Positions 8,174-19,294 are shown, counted from the stretch's first letter. The stretch is DNA of 64,000 nt from Stenotrophomonas humi (GCF_001431415.1 NZ_LDJI01000013.1:62001-126000), one strand, 5' to 3'. The notes: generated by a model from the letters alone, not told the origin. Translations and numbers: made by a program.

Positions 8174-8763
8174 TGCGCCAGCCGCTTGGCGATGTCGGCC
8201 ACGCGACGGCCGAGCACGCGGGCCAGGTGGGCCTCGTCGTCGCTGGGCTGCGGGTCGTCCTGCGCGCCGGCCACATGACTGGCACCGTAGGGCGTGCCAC
8301 CGGTGGTGGTGTGGCTGAGTGCGGGCTCGGTGAACGGGATGCCGACGATCAGGCAACCGTGGTGCAGCAGCGGGATCTGCATCGACAGCAGGGTGGATTC
8401 CTGGCCGCCGTGCATCGAGGCGGTGGATGTGAACACCGCTGCCGGCTTGCCGGCCAAGGTGCCGTTCACCCATTCGGCGCCCAAACCATCCAGGAAGTGC
8501 TTCACCGGTGCGGCCATGTTGCCGAAGCGGGTCGGGCTGCCCAGCACGATCCCGTCGCATTCGGCCAGGTCGCTGATCTCGACGTAGGGGGCGCCATCGT
8601 CGGGGACCGGGGGCGCGCTGGTCTGGGTGACAGCGGCCACCGGCGGCACCGTACGCAGGCGCGCACTCATGCCGGGGACCTCACCAATGCCGCGGGCAAT
8701 CTGCCGGGCCAGCCGTGCCACCGAACCACCACGGCTGTAGTACAGCACCAGGATTTCCGCCAT
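8170..8763 (-). CDS. wrbA: NAD(P)H:quinone oxidoreductase, WrbA type
   Basis: FMN-dependent two-electron quinone reductase of the flavodoxin fold, thought to protect against quinone redox cycling. It has 197 residues. FMN-phosphate loop near the N-terminus (YYSRGGSVARLAR), the second FMN loop GSPTRFGNMAAPVKHFLDG near residue 80, and the WrbA-specific STASMHGGQEST segment near 115 are all present. I start at ATG 8763 (MAEILVLYYSRGG), since the earlier in-frame ATG at 8775 adds only MDGV. It is divergent from yihY across 77 bases. Confidence 0.9.
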   Translation of the reverse strand: MAEILVLYYSRGGSVARLARQIARGIGEVPGMSARLRTVPPVAAVTQTSAPPVPDDGAPYVEISDLAECDGIVLGSPTRFGNMAAPVKHFLDGLGAEWVNGTLAGKPAAVFTSTASMHGGQESTLLSMQIPLLHHGCLIVGIPFTEPALSHTTTGGTPYGASHVAGAQDDPQPSDDEAHLARVLGRRVADIAKRLAQ

Positions 8764-8840
8764 CACACCATCCAATCATCACGCAGGAGCCGGCAGTATC
8801 GGCGATGCGGGCCGCGCTTTGCATCGGGTACCCTTGCCGC

Positions 8841-10115
8841 ATGGAACCACTGGACTCCCTCAATCTATGGATGGAACGCGTGCGGGACCGGGCGCGGAAC
8901 ATCAGCTTTGCACGCTTCCTGTGGTGCCGTTTCCTGGATGACCGCCTGTTCCAGGCGGCCGGTTCGCTGGCCTACACCACCGTGTTCGCGCTGGTGCCGC
9001 TGGCCATCGTGGTGTTTGGCGTGCTGTCGGCGTTCCCGATGTTCGACCGCTGGAGCGAGGCGCTGAGTGACTACGTGTTCTCCAATTTCGTGCCCTCGGC
9101 GGCACGTGCGGCCGAAGGCTATCTGCGCCAGTTCTCGGCCAGCGCCGGGCAGCTGACTGCCGCCGGTTTCATCGCCCTGGTGGCGTCGTTGCTGATCACC
9201 CTCAACAGCGTCGAACAGACCTTCAACCGTATCTGGCGGGTGGCCTCGGCGCGGCCAAAGCTCACCCGTTTCCTGGTCTATTGGACGGTGCTGACACTGG
9301 GCGCGCTGCTGGCCGCTGCCTCGTTGGCGGTCTCGGCCAAGGTGCTGTCGTTGCCATTGTTCGGCACCACCGAGGGCCGCTGGCTGGCCGATCTGGGCCT
9401 GCGCCTGGCACCGGTGTTGATCGAGTTCGCCTGTGTGATGCTGATCTACCGCGTGGTACCGCACCACACCGTGAAGTGGCGCCACGCGGTGCCCGGCGCG
9501 ATGTTGGCGGTATTGATGCTGGAGCTGGTGAAGTGGGGCATGGGGCTGTACCTGGGCAGCTTCCAGTCCTATCAGAAGCTTTACGGCACGGTGGCCTTCG
9601 TGCCGATCCTGCTGCTATGGATCTACCTGGGCTGGGTGTCGGTGCTGTTGGGCGCCTCGCTGGCCTCGTCCATCGCGGCATTCCGTTACCAGCCGGTGGC
9701 GTTCCGCTTGCCGCAGGGCGGAGAGTTGTATGGCCTGTTGCGTCTGCTTGGGCGCTTCCGTGAGGCGCGGGAGCAGGGCAAGGGACTGGACGAAGAACAG
9801 ATGCTGACGCTGGAACCCATGCTCACCGATTCACTGTTGCAGCAGCTGCTTGAGCAGATGGAGAGCATCGATCTGCTGCGTCGTGACGAGCAGGGCCAGT
9901 GGCTGTTGGCGCGTGACCTGGACCGCATCACCCTGCATGAGCTGTACGAGAGCTCACAACTGCGTATTCCCGTGGCCGAGGAGTACCTGCCTTTCCGCGA
10001 CGACGACCTGGGCCAGGCAGCCTGCCGCGCGCTGGACGAACTGCGCGTACCGTTGCGCGAACTGCTTAAACGCCGTGTGGATGACATCTACACGAACACT
10101 GGAGATCCACGATGA
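8841..10115 (+). CDS. yihY: YihY/BrkB-family inner-membrane protein (UPF0761)
   Basis: A 424-residue inner-membrane protein, formerly misnamed ribonuclease BN; biochemical role unknown. Six membrane helices lie within residues about 35-270, with the family signature LAYTTVFALVPLAIVVFGVL near residue 40 and VSLLITLNSVEQTFNRIWRV near 118. The C-terminal ~140 residues are soluble and acidic, ending in a winged-helix-like segment. Start ATG 8841 (MEPLDSLNLWMER) gives the usual N-terminus; the upstream ribosome site is weak. The stop overlaps the next gene by four bases (ATGA), so the lipoprotein thioredoxin is co-translated. Confidence 0.85.
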   Translation: MEPLDSLNLWMERVRDRARNISFARFLWCRFLDDRLFQAAGSLAYTTVFALVPLAIVVFGVLSAFPMFDRWSEALSDYVFSNFVPSAARAAEGYLRQFSASAGQLTAAGFIALVASLLITLNSVEQTFNRIWRVASARPKLTRFLVYWTVLTLGALLAAASLAVSAKVLSLPLFGTTEGRWLADLGLRLAPVLIEFACVMLIYRVVPHHTVKWRHAVPGAMLAVLMLELVKWGMGLYLGSFQSYQKLYGTVAFVPILLLWIYLGWVSVLLGASLASSIAAFRYQPVAFRLPQGGELYGLLRLLGRFREAREQGKGLDEEQMLTLEPMLTDSLLQQLLEQMESIDLLRRDEQGQWLLARDLDRITLHELYESSQLRIPVAEEYLPFRDDDLGQAACRALDELRVPLRELLKRRVDDIYTNTGDPR

Positions 10116-10684
10116 CCCACAAGCTGCTTCCCCTTGCGCTGCTGGCCCTGTTGTTGGCGGGTTGCAAGCCAGCGCAACCCGACGCTGCGCCCGAACCGGC
10201 ACCCGCTGGCCCGCCGCAGACCGCTGCCCCGGCAACACCGGCCCAGCCGGGTGCCGTGCAACAGACCGCTGACATGCCGCAACTGCAGGTGCCGACCGTG
10301 GATGGAAAGTCCTACGATCTGGCCAGTCATCGCGGGCAGTGGGTGGTGGTCAACTTCTGGGCGACGTGGTGTGCGCCATGCCTGCAGGAAATGCCGGAGT
10401 TGTCGGCCCTGCATGCCATGCGCAGCAATGTGGAAGTGATCGGGCTGGCCTATGAGGACATCGAGCTGGATGAGATGCAGGCCTTCCTGAAGGAACACCC
10501 GGTCGCCTATCCCATCGCCATCATCGATACCTACAACCCGCCCAAGGACTTCGCCACCCCGCGCGGCTTGCCGATGACTTACCTGATTGCCCCGGACGGC
10601 AAGGTCGCCAAGCAGTTCCTCGGGCCGGTCAACGCGCATGAGATCGAGCAGGCGATCAGCGCCGCCGGTGGCAAGGCCGCATAA
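10112..10684 (+). CDS. TlpA-like periplasmic thioredoxin-fold lipoprotein
   Basis: A membrane-anchored thiol-disulfide reductase of 190 residues. The lipoprotein signal ends at LLLAGC (Cys18), followed by a Pro/Ala-rich tether (about 20-53) and a TlpA/AhpC-TSA-type thioredoxin domain with active-site Cys87 and Cys90 in NFWATWCAPCLQEMP and a cis-Pro loop in RGLPMTYLI. It probably acts at the periplasmic face in cytochrome c maturation or general thiol reduction; the partner is not evident. The ATG lies in the ATGA overlap with the yihY stop. Confidence 0.88.
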   Translation: MTHKLLPLALLALLLAGCKPAQPDAAPEPAPAGPPQTAAPATPAQPGAVQQTADMPQLQVPTVDGKSYDLASHRGQWVVVNFWATWCAPCLQEMPELSALHAMRSNVEVIGLAYEDIELDEMQAFLKEHPVAYPIAIIDTYNPPKDFATPRGLPMTYLIAPDGKVAKQFLGPVNAHEIEQAISAAGGKAA

Positions 10685-10703
10685 GCCGGTCGCGAAGAAT
10701 AAG

Positions 10704-10729
10704 CCCCTCTCCCGCCCGCGGCAGAGGGG
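10704..10729. repeat. Imperfect hairpin related to the CCCCTCTCCC intergenic repeat
   Basis: CCCCTCT (10704-10710) pairs with AGAGGGG (10723-10729) around a GC-rich loop, between the convergent TlpA-like and ppk2 genes. It shares the CCCCTCTCCCG core with the larger repeat at 60028-60146 and is probably a decayed or partial copy; it may also stop transcription. Nothing else is seen in 10685-10845. Confidence 0.45.
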
Positions 10730-10845
10730 GGAGGGCGCTCTACCGTTTCGGCCCTTGTAATCCGCGTAAGCCCACGTGGCATCCGGGACGCGCGGTGGGG
10801 TATCGGATGATGCGGGCCGTGATGCAGTTCTGCGTACGAGAACGC

Positions 10846-11637
10846 TTACGGCACGCCGGTACTCAACGCGATCGAAGGCAGCGGCTTCACCACGCCGAAT
10901 TTCTCCTTCTTCAGCTTGCCCTTGAGTGGCGGCAGTTCCACCAACGGTTCGTCGATATGCGTGTCCGGCAGGCGGTCAAGCAGATTGCGGATCAAGGTCA
11001 GCCGGCCGCGTTTCTGGTCGTTGAAATCCACCAGCGTCCACGGTGCATGGCGGCTGTGCGTGGCCTGCAGCATGGCCTCGCGCGCCCGCGTGTAATCGTC
11101 GTAGGCCAGGCGTGACTGCAAGTCCACCGGTGACAGCTTCCAGCCCTTGAGTGGATCTTCGCGGCGCTCGGCGAAGCGCTTTTCCTGCTGTTCCTGGTCC
11201 ACGCACAGCCAGTACTTGAACAACAGGATGCCGTCGTCCACCAGCATCTTCTCGAACACCGGTGCCTGTTTGAGGAAGGCCTGGTACTGCGCGTCGGTGC
11301 AGTAGCCCATCACCTTTTCCACGCCGGCGCGGTTGTACCAGCTGCGGTCCATCAACACGATCTCGCCAGCGGCCGGCAGGTGCGCGGTATGCCGCTGGAA
11401 ATACCACTGGGTGTCCTCGCGATCAGTCGGCTTGGGCAGCGCGACCACGCGGCATTGGCGCGGATTGAGGTGCTCGGCCAGGTCCTGGATCACACCGCCC
11501 TTGCCGGCGGTGTCACGGCCCTCAAACAGGGCCAGCACCCGCTGCCCACGTTGCTGGGCCCAGCGTGCCATGTTGGCCAGTTCCAGCTGCATGGGTTCCA
11601 GCAGCTGTTCGTATTCCTTGCGCTTGAGCTTGGCCAT
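10846..11637 (-). CDS. ppk2: Polyphosphate kinase 2 family protein
   Basis: Transfers phosphate between polyphosphate and nucleotides (ADP/GDP or NMP, depending on class). 263 residues in a P-loop kinase fold: Walker A FEGRDTAGKGGVIQ (about 39-52), the lid/polyP region RHTAHLPAAGEIVLMDRSWYNRAG split around residue 93, and the WTLVDFNDQKRGRL segment near 215. The length and single domain fit class I or III; I cannot assign nucleotide preference by eye. ATG 11637 has a GGGG site five bases upstream. The gene lies 44 bases after the OGT homologue on the same strand and could share its transcript. Confidence 0.88.
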   Translation of the reverse strand: MAKLKRKEYEQLLEPMQLELANMARWAQQRGQRVLALFEGRDTAGKGGVIQDLAEHLNPRQCRVVALPKPTDREDTQWYFQRHTAHLPAAGEIVLMDRSWYNRAGVEKVMGYCTDAQYQAFLKQAPVFEKMLVDDGILLFKYWLCVDQEQQEKRFAERREDPLKGWKLSPVDLQSRLAYDDYTRAREAMLQATHSRHAPWTLVDFNDQKRGRLTLIRNLLDRLPDTHIDEPLVELPPLKGKLKKEKFGVVKPLPSIALSTGVP

Positions 11638-11681
11638 GGGTACCCCCGGTCTGGAAGTGCCGAGCCTACCGCAGCGCTGTG

Positions 11682-13394
11682 TCAGCCGGCGTCGATGCCC
11701 TGCCAGCCACGCGCGCGGGCCAGTTGTTGCAGCAGCGCGGAGAAGTCCGCCGCATAGCCGGCCATGTCGAACAGCCCGCTGCGGTCGCGCGCCTCTGCGA
11801 GCCGCTGGCGCAGTGCCAGTCGTGCGCTCGGATCATTGCCCAGGGCGATGGCCGCATCGACGAAAGCGCGATCATCGGCCACGTTCATGTCGTCCAGCCC
11901 GAGGTAGTGGTTGAGGCTGCCGGCCACGCGGGCAGCAAACGTCTCGCCGGGTGCAGTCAGCACCGGACAGCCGGCCCACAGTGCATCAGAGGCCGTGGTG
12001 TGTGCGTTGTAGGGATGCGTGTCCAGGAACAGATCGGCGTGGCGATAGCGCGCCAGGTACTGCGGATGCGGCAGCTTGCGCATGAAGACCAGTCGCGACG
12101 CTTCCACGCCGTTCTGCTGCGCAACCTCGCGCAGCCGGTCGTCAGCCTTGCCGGGCCCGGACAGCAGCCACAGCACGCTGCCTGGCACGCCCTTGAGCAC
12201 GTCCAGCAGCCGACCAACACTGCGCGGATTGAGCTTGTAGCTGTTGTTGAAGCAGCAGAACACCACGCCCTGTTCCGGCAGCCCGCATTCGTGGCGGGAG
12301 GGTGGTTCGGCAACGACGCGCGTGTTGTCCGAAGGCTGGAACGCGCGCGGCAGGCGCAGCACCTTTTCACTGAAGGCCGGCTCCCGTTGCGGCGGCAGCA
12401 CGAAATCATCGGCCAGCACGTAATCCATCCACGGCGCACCGGAGGTGCCGGGGTAGGCCAGCCAGTTGATCTGCATCGGTGCTGGACGCATCGCCAGCAC
12501 TTCCGGCGTGCCGCCACCGCCCCAGCCTCGCAGGTCGAACAGCACGTCGATGCCGGCATCGCGGATGCGGCGCGCAATGGCGACATGTGGCTGCGCGCAG
12601 ACATCGTGCAACGTGTGCGCAGCGGCCTGCAGACGTTGGCGGATGCCGCTGCCGTCATCGGCGTTCAGCGCGAACAGATGCACCTGCAATTGCGGTTGCG
12701 CGCGCAGCTGTTCAAACAGTGCCACCGTCAGCAACCCGGTGGGATGCGCGCCAAAGCCGTTGGACAGGAATCCGATCCGCAACGGGCCGTGCCCGCGCAC
12801 GTGGGCCACGGGCAGGCGGGGGAGGGTTTGTGCCAGCACCTGCGCGCGTTGTCGGGCGCAGGCGTGCTGCTCGGCGGGGCTGGCGTCTTCGCTGAGAAAG
12901 GCGAACGGTTCCACTGCCGGATTGCCTTGGGCGACGGCATTGCGTACCTGTCGCGACAGGCCATCCAGCTCGCGCCAGTCACATAGACGACGTTGCCAGT
13001 TCAGCCGCTGCGCAGCCATGTAGGCCTCGTCCGGTGCCAGCTGGTGCGCGCGACGGTAGGCGTCTGCGGCCGCTTCCGGTTGGTTGGCGTCTTCAAGGAC
13101 ATGGCCCAGCCAAAGTGCCATGCCGGGATGTTGCGGCGCCAGTTGGCAGGCACGTTGCAACAGCGCGGCGGCTTCGTCGTGACGGCCCTGCATCCAGCGC
13201 GCACGGCCGAGCCGGGCGAGGGCTTCGGGGTGGTCGGCACGCAGCTGCAATGCGCGCTGTGCGGCGGCTTCACCGGCGCCGATATCACCTTCGCCAAGTT
13301 CGGCGTCGGCCAGCATCACCCAGGCGATGAAGTCGGCGGGTTGGCGGGTGACTGCGGCACGCAGCTGCTCGCGTTCGCTGGGGGGATGAGGCAT
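11682..13394 (-). CDS. SPINDLY/OGT-type glycosyltransferase with TPR repeats (GT41)
   Basis: Bacterial homologue of eukaryotic O-GlcNAc transferase. It has 570 residues: TPR repeats over about residues 5-150 (repeated pattern such as ALARLGRARWMQGRHDEAAALLQRA), then the two-lobed GT-B catalytic region. Seen there: GPLRIGFLSNGFGAHPTGLL near residue 207, GWGGGGTPEVLAMRPAPMQI, FCCFNNSYKLNPRS with the UDP-binding Lys, and DTHPYNAHTTASDALWAGCP. Its length and position next to prfA match the structurally solved Xanthomonas campestris OGT. I start at ATG 13394 (MPHPPSEREQLRAAV); the frame is open further upstream but that sequence is Ser-rich and unlike the family. The acceptor substrate in bacteria is unknown. 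Confidence 0.85.
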   Translation of the reverse strand: MPHPPSEREQLRAAVTRQPADFIAWVMLADAELGEGDIGAGEAAAQRALQLRADHPEALARLGRARWMQGRHDEAAALLQRACQLAPQHPGMALWLGHVLEDANQPEAAADAYRRAHQLAPDEAYMAAQRLNWQRRLCDWRELDGLSRQVRNAVAQGNPAVEPFAFLSEDASPAEQHACARQRAQVLAQTLPRLPVAHVRGHGPLRIGFLSNGFGAHPTGLLTVALFEQLRAQPQLQVHLFALNADDGSGIRQRLQAAAHTLHDVCAQPHVAIARRIRDAGIDVLFDLRGWGGGGTPEVLAMRPAPMQINWLAYPGTSGAPWMDYVLADDFVLPPQREPAFSEKVLRLPRAFQPSDNTRVVAEPPSRHECGLPEQGVVFCCFNNSYKLNPRSVGRLLDVLKGVPGSVLWLLSGPGKADDRLREVAQQNGVEASRLVFMRKLPHPQYLARYRHADLFLDTHPYNAHTTASDALWAGCPVLTAPGETFAARVAGSLNHYLGLDDMNVADDRAFVDAAIALGNDPSARLALRQRLAEARDRSGLFDMAGYAADFSALLQQLARARGWQGIDAG

Positions 13395-13586
13395 CGGATC
13401 AGGCTGCGGTGAGTGCAATGAGTGTGATTTTGCCGCGCCTGAGGGGCTTTTGCTTGGCTCATCTCGTTCTGTGGAAGACGAGGATGAGCGGGAAACCACT
13501 GCGGTTGCTTCCGTTCCGTCCCTTTCGCGCAGTGAAAGGGTGAAGCCAGGGCCATGCGATACCAAGTCAAGCGAAACCCGCTTCGC

Positions 13587-14649
<1,063 letters not shown>

Positions 14650-14672
<23 letters not shown>

Positions 14673-15933
14673 CGGTCCTCACTACAGGGTGTTGATACCC
14701 GGGTGTGGCCGGGAACAAGCGCTCGGCGGCGCGGGTCAGGTCGGTGTCGCCGTCCAGCGCGGCTTGGCGCAGGGCAGCGGTCGGGGGATGCAGCAGGCGG
14801 TTGGTCAGGCCGTGGGCCAGCTGCTCCAGCACTTCGTCGGCGTCCTTGCCGGAGACCAGCTGCTGACGTGCCTTGGCCAGCAGTTCAGAGCGGGAGGCTT
14901 CGCCAAAGGCGCGCAGCTGGCGGATCGGGGTCTGCAGCTGCGCGGCGCGCAGATTGTCCTGGTAGCGGCCAACCTGCAGATCGATGATGGCCTCGGCCTC
15001 GGCGGCGGCTTCACGACGACTGCGGCGGTTTTCCTCCACGGCCCGTTCCATGTCATCCACGCTGTACAGGTAAGCGTCTGCCAGTTTGCCCACGCCGGCC
15101 TCGATGTCACGCGGCACCGCCAGGTCGAACAACAACATCGGCTTGTGCTTGCGCGAGCGCAGGGCGGTGGTGACGTGGCTTTCCAGAATCACCGGCTCGC
15201 GGGCCGCGGTAGCCGAGAACACCACGTCCGCTTCGCCCAGGTGCCGTTCCAGTTCGCTCAGGGGCAGGGCCACGCCGCCATGGCGGGTGGCCAGGTCCTG
15301 CGCGTGGGCCAGGGTGCGGTTGGCAATCAGCAGCCGCTTCACCCGCGCTTCGCTCAAGTGCTTGGCAGCCAGTTCGATGGTTTCGCCGGCGCCGACCAGC
15401 AGCACGGTGGATTCATCCATCCGGGCGAAGGAGTCCTGCGCCAGCCGCACGGCGGTGGAGGCCACCGACACCGGATTGGCGCCCACGCGGGTATCGGTGC
15501 GTGCGCGCTTGGCGACCGAGAAGGTCTGCTGGAACAGGCGATCGAGCTGGTGGCCGATGATGCCGCTGTCATGCGCCCGCGCCCAGGCATCCTTCACCTG
15601 GCCCAGGATCTGCGGTTCGCCCAGCACCATCGAGTCCAGCCCGGTGGCCACGCGGAACAGGTGGCGTACCGCCTCGCCTTCACTGTGCTGGTACAGGTAG
15701 CCCTGCAGGTTGCCGGCATGCTGCTCCAGCCACTGCGCCAGGGCCTGGCTGTCCTCGGCCACCGCGTACAGCTCGGTGCGGTTGCAGGTGGACAGCAGTA
15801 CCGCCTCGGTCAGCTGCGGTGCACCGCGCAGTGAATCCATCGCGCGCGGCAAAGCCTCACCGCCAAAGGCAGCCCGTTCGCGCAGTTCCACCGGCGCAGT
15901 CTGGTGATTCAGTCCGAGCACCCACAAGGTCAT
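14650..15933 (-). CDS. hemA: Glutamyl-tRNA reductase
   Basis: First committed step of C5 haem synthesis: NADPH-dependent reduction of Glu-tRNA to glutamate-1-semialdehyde. 427 residues. The catalytic Cys50 lies in [13 protein letters not shown], the NADPH-binding loop in [17 protein letters not shown] (about residues 170-186), and the C-terminal dimerisation helices follow. It is transcribed leftwards with prfA and is divergent from the TPR gene across only 67 bases, so the two promoters must overlap or abut. Confidence 0.97.
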
Positions 15934-16000
15934 CTGTTCAGTTGCTTGCGATAAGCTGCTGGCTGTTGAAGGCCGCCATTTTACGGCCCGGTCGCGTCAG

Positions 16001-17686
16001 ATGCCCGTATTCCATCGCATATGCAGCGTTCTGTTGTTTTCCCTGCCGGTTTTCCCGGTGCTGGCGGCCCCTGCGCGGACCGCCCAGACCCCGGCGGCGG
16101 CTGAGGCGGCAGGCCCCATGACTCCGGTGCTGGCCGGGGAATTTTCGTTGCAGGCTGGTAAGTTGGCCGATTCGGCGCGCTGGTACCTGCAGGCGGCGCA
16201 GGAGGCGCAGGGAGATGTCGGGCTGGCCGAACGGGCCACCCGCATCGCCATGCTGGCCGGCGACGACGCCGGTGCCAGCCAGGCGCTGGCGCTCTGGGCG
16301 CAGCGCGATCCGCGCGCGGTAGCCGTGCGTGCCACCCGGGCTTCGTTGGCCATGCGCAAGGGGGATGCCCGTCTGGCGCGCAAGGAACTGCTGGCGGTAC
16401 TGCATTCCTCCGAACCCCGTGCCTGGCGCTACGCGCTGCTGGCGCTGGCGACCGGTGGCCGTGATCCGGCGGTGCCAGCGCAGGTACTGGGTGAGCTGGT
16501 CGACGCCAATGCCATTCCCGAGGATCTCGAGGCATGGCAGGAATTCGGCCGCCTGGCGCTGCGCATGGAGCGCCCTGAGCTGGCGCGGCGCATGGTCGGT
16601 GAAGTGGTCAAGCGTTTCCCGGACGAGCCGCGCGTGGTCCTGCTGCACGCCACCCAGCTCAACCAGTCCGGCAGCAAAAATGAGGCGCTTGTCCTGCTCA
16701 GGAACGTCGAGCCCAAGGCGGCGCAGGATGAAGAGCTGCGCAACGCGCTGGCCATCACCTACGACCTGTTTGGCGAGCCCAAGGCCGCCGAGCGCGTGCT
16801 GGCGGTAGGTGAGCAGAATCTGCAGACCTGGGGCATGCGTGCCTCGCTGCTGGCCAAGCAGAAGGATGACGCGGCGCTGTTGGCGTTGTATCAGGACATC
16901 TCGGCCAAGGCCGGCAAACCGGATCCGGACCAGCGCCTGTTGCTGGGCAAGATTGCCGAATACCTCAAGCGCTATCAGGAAGCCGTGGACTGGTACCACA
17001 GCGTGCCGGGCGGCCCGCAGCGTGGCGAGGCGCAGTTGCGCGCCGTCAATGCGTTGTATCTGTTGGGCGAGAAGGCGCAGGCCACGGTCGAAGTGCACGC
17101 CATCCAGGCCGATGCGGCGGTGGACGACGATCTGCGTCGCGATGCCTATCTGCTCGAAGCCGAGCTGCGGCAGCGCGACGACAATGCCGAGGCGGAGATG
17201 GACGTGCTGGCCCGTGGTCTGGCAGCGTATCCGGACGACAGCGCCTTGTTGTATGCCCGCGCGCTGTCCTGGGAACGCAATGACAACGTGCCGCGCGCCG
17301 AGGCGGATCTGCGCAAGATCCTGGTGGCTGAGCCGGAGAACGTCGCCGCGCTCAATGCGCTGGGTTACACGCTGGCCGACCGCACGCAGCGTTACCAGGA
17401 AGCATTGGAGCTGATCGATCGCGCGCGCGTGGCCGAGCCGGACAACGCCGCCATCGTCGACAGTTACGGCTGGGTGCTCTATCGGCTGGGCCGCAATGAA
17501 GAGGCGCTGGTGCATCTGCGCCGTGCCTGGGGCCTGAACAAGGATCCGGAAATCGCCACGCATGTTGGCGAAGTGCTGTGGGTGATGGGCAACAAGGAGG
17601 AGGCGCGACGCTTCTTCGACGAGGCCCGCAAACTGGATCCGGACAACCGCGCGCTGCAGCGTGCGATCGAGAAATTTGGCGTATGA
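16001..17686 (+). CDS. Secreted tetratricopeptide-repeat protein upstream of lolB
   Basis: A 561-residue periplasmic or outer-membrane-associated protein: signal peptide (about 1-23, [20 protein letters not shown] then LAAPA), followed throughout by TPR-like helical repeats, clearest near the C-terminus ([20 protein letters not shown], then [20 protein letters not shown]). No catalytic motif. Its stop overlaps the lolB start (ATGA), as does lolB with ispE, giving a coupled three-gene run. This suggests a scaffold role linked to lipoprotein or envelope assembly, but that is inference from position. Confidence 0.85.
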   Translation: MPVFHRICSVLLFSLPVFPVLAAPARTAQTPAAAEAAGPMTPVLAGEFSLQAGKLADSARWYLQAAQEAQGDVGLAERATRIAMLAGDDAGASQALALWAQRDPRAVAVRATRASLAMRKGDARLARKELLAVLHSSEPRAWRYALLALATGGRDPAVPAQVLGELVDANAIPEDLEAWQEFGRLALRMERPELARRMVGEVVKRFPDEPRVVLLHATQLNQSGSKNEALVLLRNVEPKAAQDEELRNALAITYDLFGEPKAAERVLAVGEQNLQTWGMRASLLAKQKDDAALLALYQDISAKAGKPDPDQRLLLGKIAEYLKRYQEAVDWYHSVPGGPQRGEAQLRAVNALYLLGEKAQATVEVHAIQADAAVDDDLRRDAYLLEAELRQRDDNAEAEMDVLARGLAAYPDDSALLYARALSWERNDNVPRAEADLRKILVAEPENVAALNALGYTLADRTQRYQEALELIDRARVAEPDNAAIVDSYGWVLYRLGRNEEALVHLRRAWGLNKDPEIATHVGEVLWVMGNKEEARRFFDEARKLDPDNRALQRAIEKFGV

Positions 17687-18342
17687 ACACGATGATGTGG
17701 CGAGCGCCACTGGTGTTGCTGGTGGCGGGCGCGCTGAGTGCCTGTAGTTCGGTATCCACGCGGCAGAAAGCGCCGGTGGCAGCGGAAGTGGAGCGTGTCT
17801 CCGAGCAGGCCCGGGCGGCCGAACAGGCGCGACAGGCCGTGCTGCGCGCGCAGCCGGCGTGGTCGTTCCAGGGCCGGGTTGCGATCAGCAAAGGGCGCAA
17901 CGGCGGCAGCGGCCGCATCGACTGGCAGCAGCAGGATGAAAGCTACCGGGTCAGCCTGTCGGCGCCGGTCACCCGGCAGAGCTGGCAGTTGACCGGCGGC
18001 GCCGGACAGCAGGTGCGGCTGGAGGGTCTGGACGGTGGTCCGCGCGGCGGTGATGACGCCAGTCAGGTGCTGCTGCAGGCCACCGGCTGGGAGATCCCGG
18101 TCGAACAACTGCCCGACTGGGTGCGCGGTCTGCCGGCGCAACGAGCGGGTACGCCAGATCACCAGGGTTTCGATGCGGACGGCCGTCCGCGCGTTCTGCG
18201 CCAGCAGGGCTGGCAGGTTGATTACCTGGATTGGTACCCGGCCGAAGCAGGCCGACCATCGTTGCCACGCCGTATCGAGGCGGTCAACGGCGATGCCAAG
18301 GTGCGTCTGATCGTGGATGAATGGGGCGCTGGCGGACAATGA
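17683..18342 (+). CDS. lolB: Outer-membrane lipoprotein insertion factor LolB
   Basis: Receives lipoproteins from LolA in the periplasm and inserts them into the outer membrane; itself a lipoprotein. 219 residues; lipobox GALSAC with Cys21 and a coiled Glu/Arg/Ala-rich tether, then the LolB beta-barrel: [20 protein letters not shown] near residue 60 and LPDWVRGLP near 150 are characteristic. The start is the ATG in the ATGA overlap at 17683, and the stop overlaps ispE the same way. Confidence 0.93.
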   Translation: MNTMMWRAPLVLLVAGALSACSSVSTRQKAPVAAEVERVSEQARAAEQARQAVLRAQPAWSFQGRVAISKGRNGGSGRIDWQQQDESYRVSLSAPVTRQSWQLTGGAGQQVRLEGLDGGPRGGDDASQVLLQATGWEIPVEQLPDWVRGLPAQRAGTPDHQGFDADGRPRVLRQQGWQVDYLDWYPAEAGRPSLPRRIEAVNGDAKVRLIVDEWGAGGQ

Positions 18343-19214
18343 CGGCGGTCGAAGTGGCGGGGTGGTCGTACTGGCCAGCGCCGGCCAAGCTGAATCTGTT
18401 CCTGCATATCACCGGCCGCCGACCGGACGGGTACCACGAGCTGCAGACCGTATTCCGTCTGCTGGACTGGGGGGACCGCATCGGCCTGCGTCTGCGTGAA
18501 GACGGCCGGATACATCGCGACGGCCCTTCGGTGCCGGGGGTGGCGGAATCCGAAGATCTGGTCGTTCGTGCAGCGATTGCCCTGCAAGTTACCTCCAATT
18601 GCAGTCAAGGTGCCGATATCCGGGTTGAGAAGCGAATTCCCGCAGGCGGTGGGTTCGGTGGTGGTTCGTCCGATGCGGCGACCGTGCTGGTGGCGTTGAA
18701 TGCGCTGTGGGGCACGGGGTTGGATGAGGACGCACTGGCGGCCATTGGCCTGCAGCTGGGCGCCGACGTGCCGGTATTTGCGCGCGGACGCAGCGCCTGG
18801 GCCGAAGGCGTGGGTGAAAAACTGCAGTCAATCCACCTGCCGCCAGCGTGGTATGTGCTGGTGGATCCGGGTGTTCACGTGCCCACGGCTGAACTTTTTC
18901 GTTCGCCGCATTTGACGCGGGATGCTGCGCCCGTGAAAATAGCGGACTTCGCTTCCGGGACCGTCCTCGGAAATGCGTTCGAGCCGGTACTGCGGCGCCG
19001 TGAACCCGCCATCGAGGCGGTGTTCCAGGCCTTGTCAGGTATTGGTCGGGCACGGCTCACGGGGTCGGGAAGCGGTTGTTTCGTCGAGTTCACCACGCGC
19101 GCTGCTGCAGAGCAGGCTCTGGCGAAATTGCCGAAGGAACTGCGGGCATGGGTAGCTGCGGGTGTTGATCGCTCGCCACTGCTTGATGCACTGGATACGA
19201 CGGGAATTGTTTGA
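18339..19214 (+). CDS. ispE: 4-diphosphocytidyl-2-C-methyl-D-erythritol kinase
   Basis: GHMP-family kinase of the MEP isoprenoid pathway; phosphorylates CDP-ME at the 2-hydroxyl. 291 residues. N-terminal substrate motif [23 protein letters not shown]-binding loop [16 protein letters not shown] (about residues 101-116), and C-terminal [10 protein letters not shown]. Start ATG 18339 overlaps the lolB stop by four bases. The stop is only three bases before tRNA-Gln, so message and tRNA must be one primary transcript cut by RNase P. Confidence 0.95.
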   Translation: MTAVEVAGWSYWPAPAKLNLFLHITGRRPDGYHELQTVFRLLDWGDRIGLRLREDGRIHRDGPSVPGVAESEDLVVRAAIALQVTSNCSQGADIRVEKRIPAGGGFGGGSSDAATVLVALNALWGTGLDEDALAAIGLQLGADVPVFARGRSAWAEGVGEKLQSIHLPPAWYVLVDPGVHVPTAELFRSPHLTRDAAPVKIADFASGTVLGNAFEPVLRRREPAIEAVFQALSGIGRARLTGSGSGCFVEFTTRAAAEQALAKLPKELRAWVAAGVDRSPLLDALDTTGIV

Positions 19215-19217
19215 TGC

Positions 19218-19294
19218 AGGGGCGTCGCCAAGAGGCCCAAGGCACCAGGTTTTGATCCTGGCATTCGTAGGTTCGAATCCTACCGCCCCTGCCA
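19218..19294 (+). tRNA. tRNA-Gln (anticodon UUG)
   Basis: Acceptor stem AGGGGCG (19218-19224) pairs with CGCCCCT (19284-19290); anticodon arm CCAGG-TTTTGAT-CCTGG carries TTG; T arm TAGGTTCGAATCCTA; CCA is encoded at 19292-19294. It sits between ispE and prs, the same place as in Pseudomonas. Confidence 0.96.

Noticed and set aside
13519..13539. Terminator after prfA
   Set aside because: A 7-bp stem CCCTTTC/GAAAGGG exists but no U tract follows in the leftward direction.
15938..17710. 590-codon minus-strand frame
   Set aside because: Lies opposite the TPR protein gene; Gln/Arg/Gly-rich composition typical of an antisense frame in GC-rich DNA.
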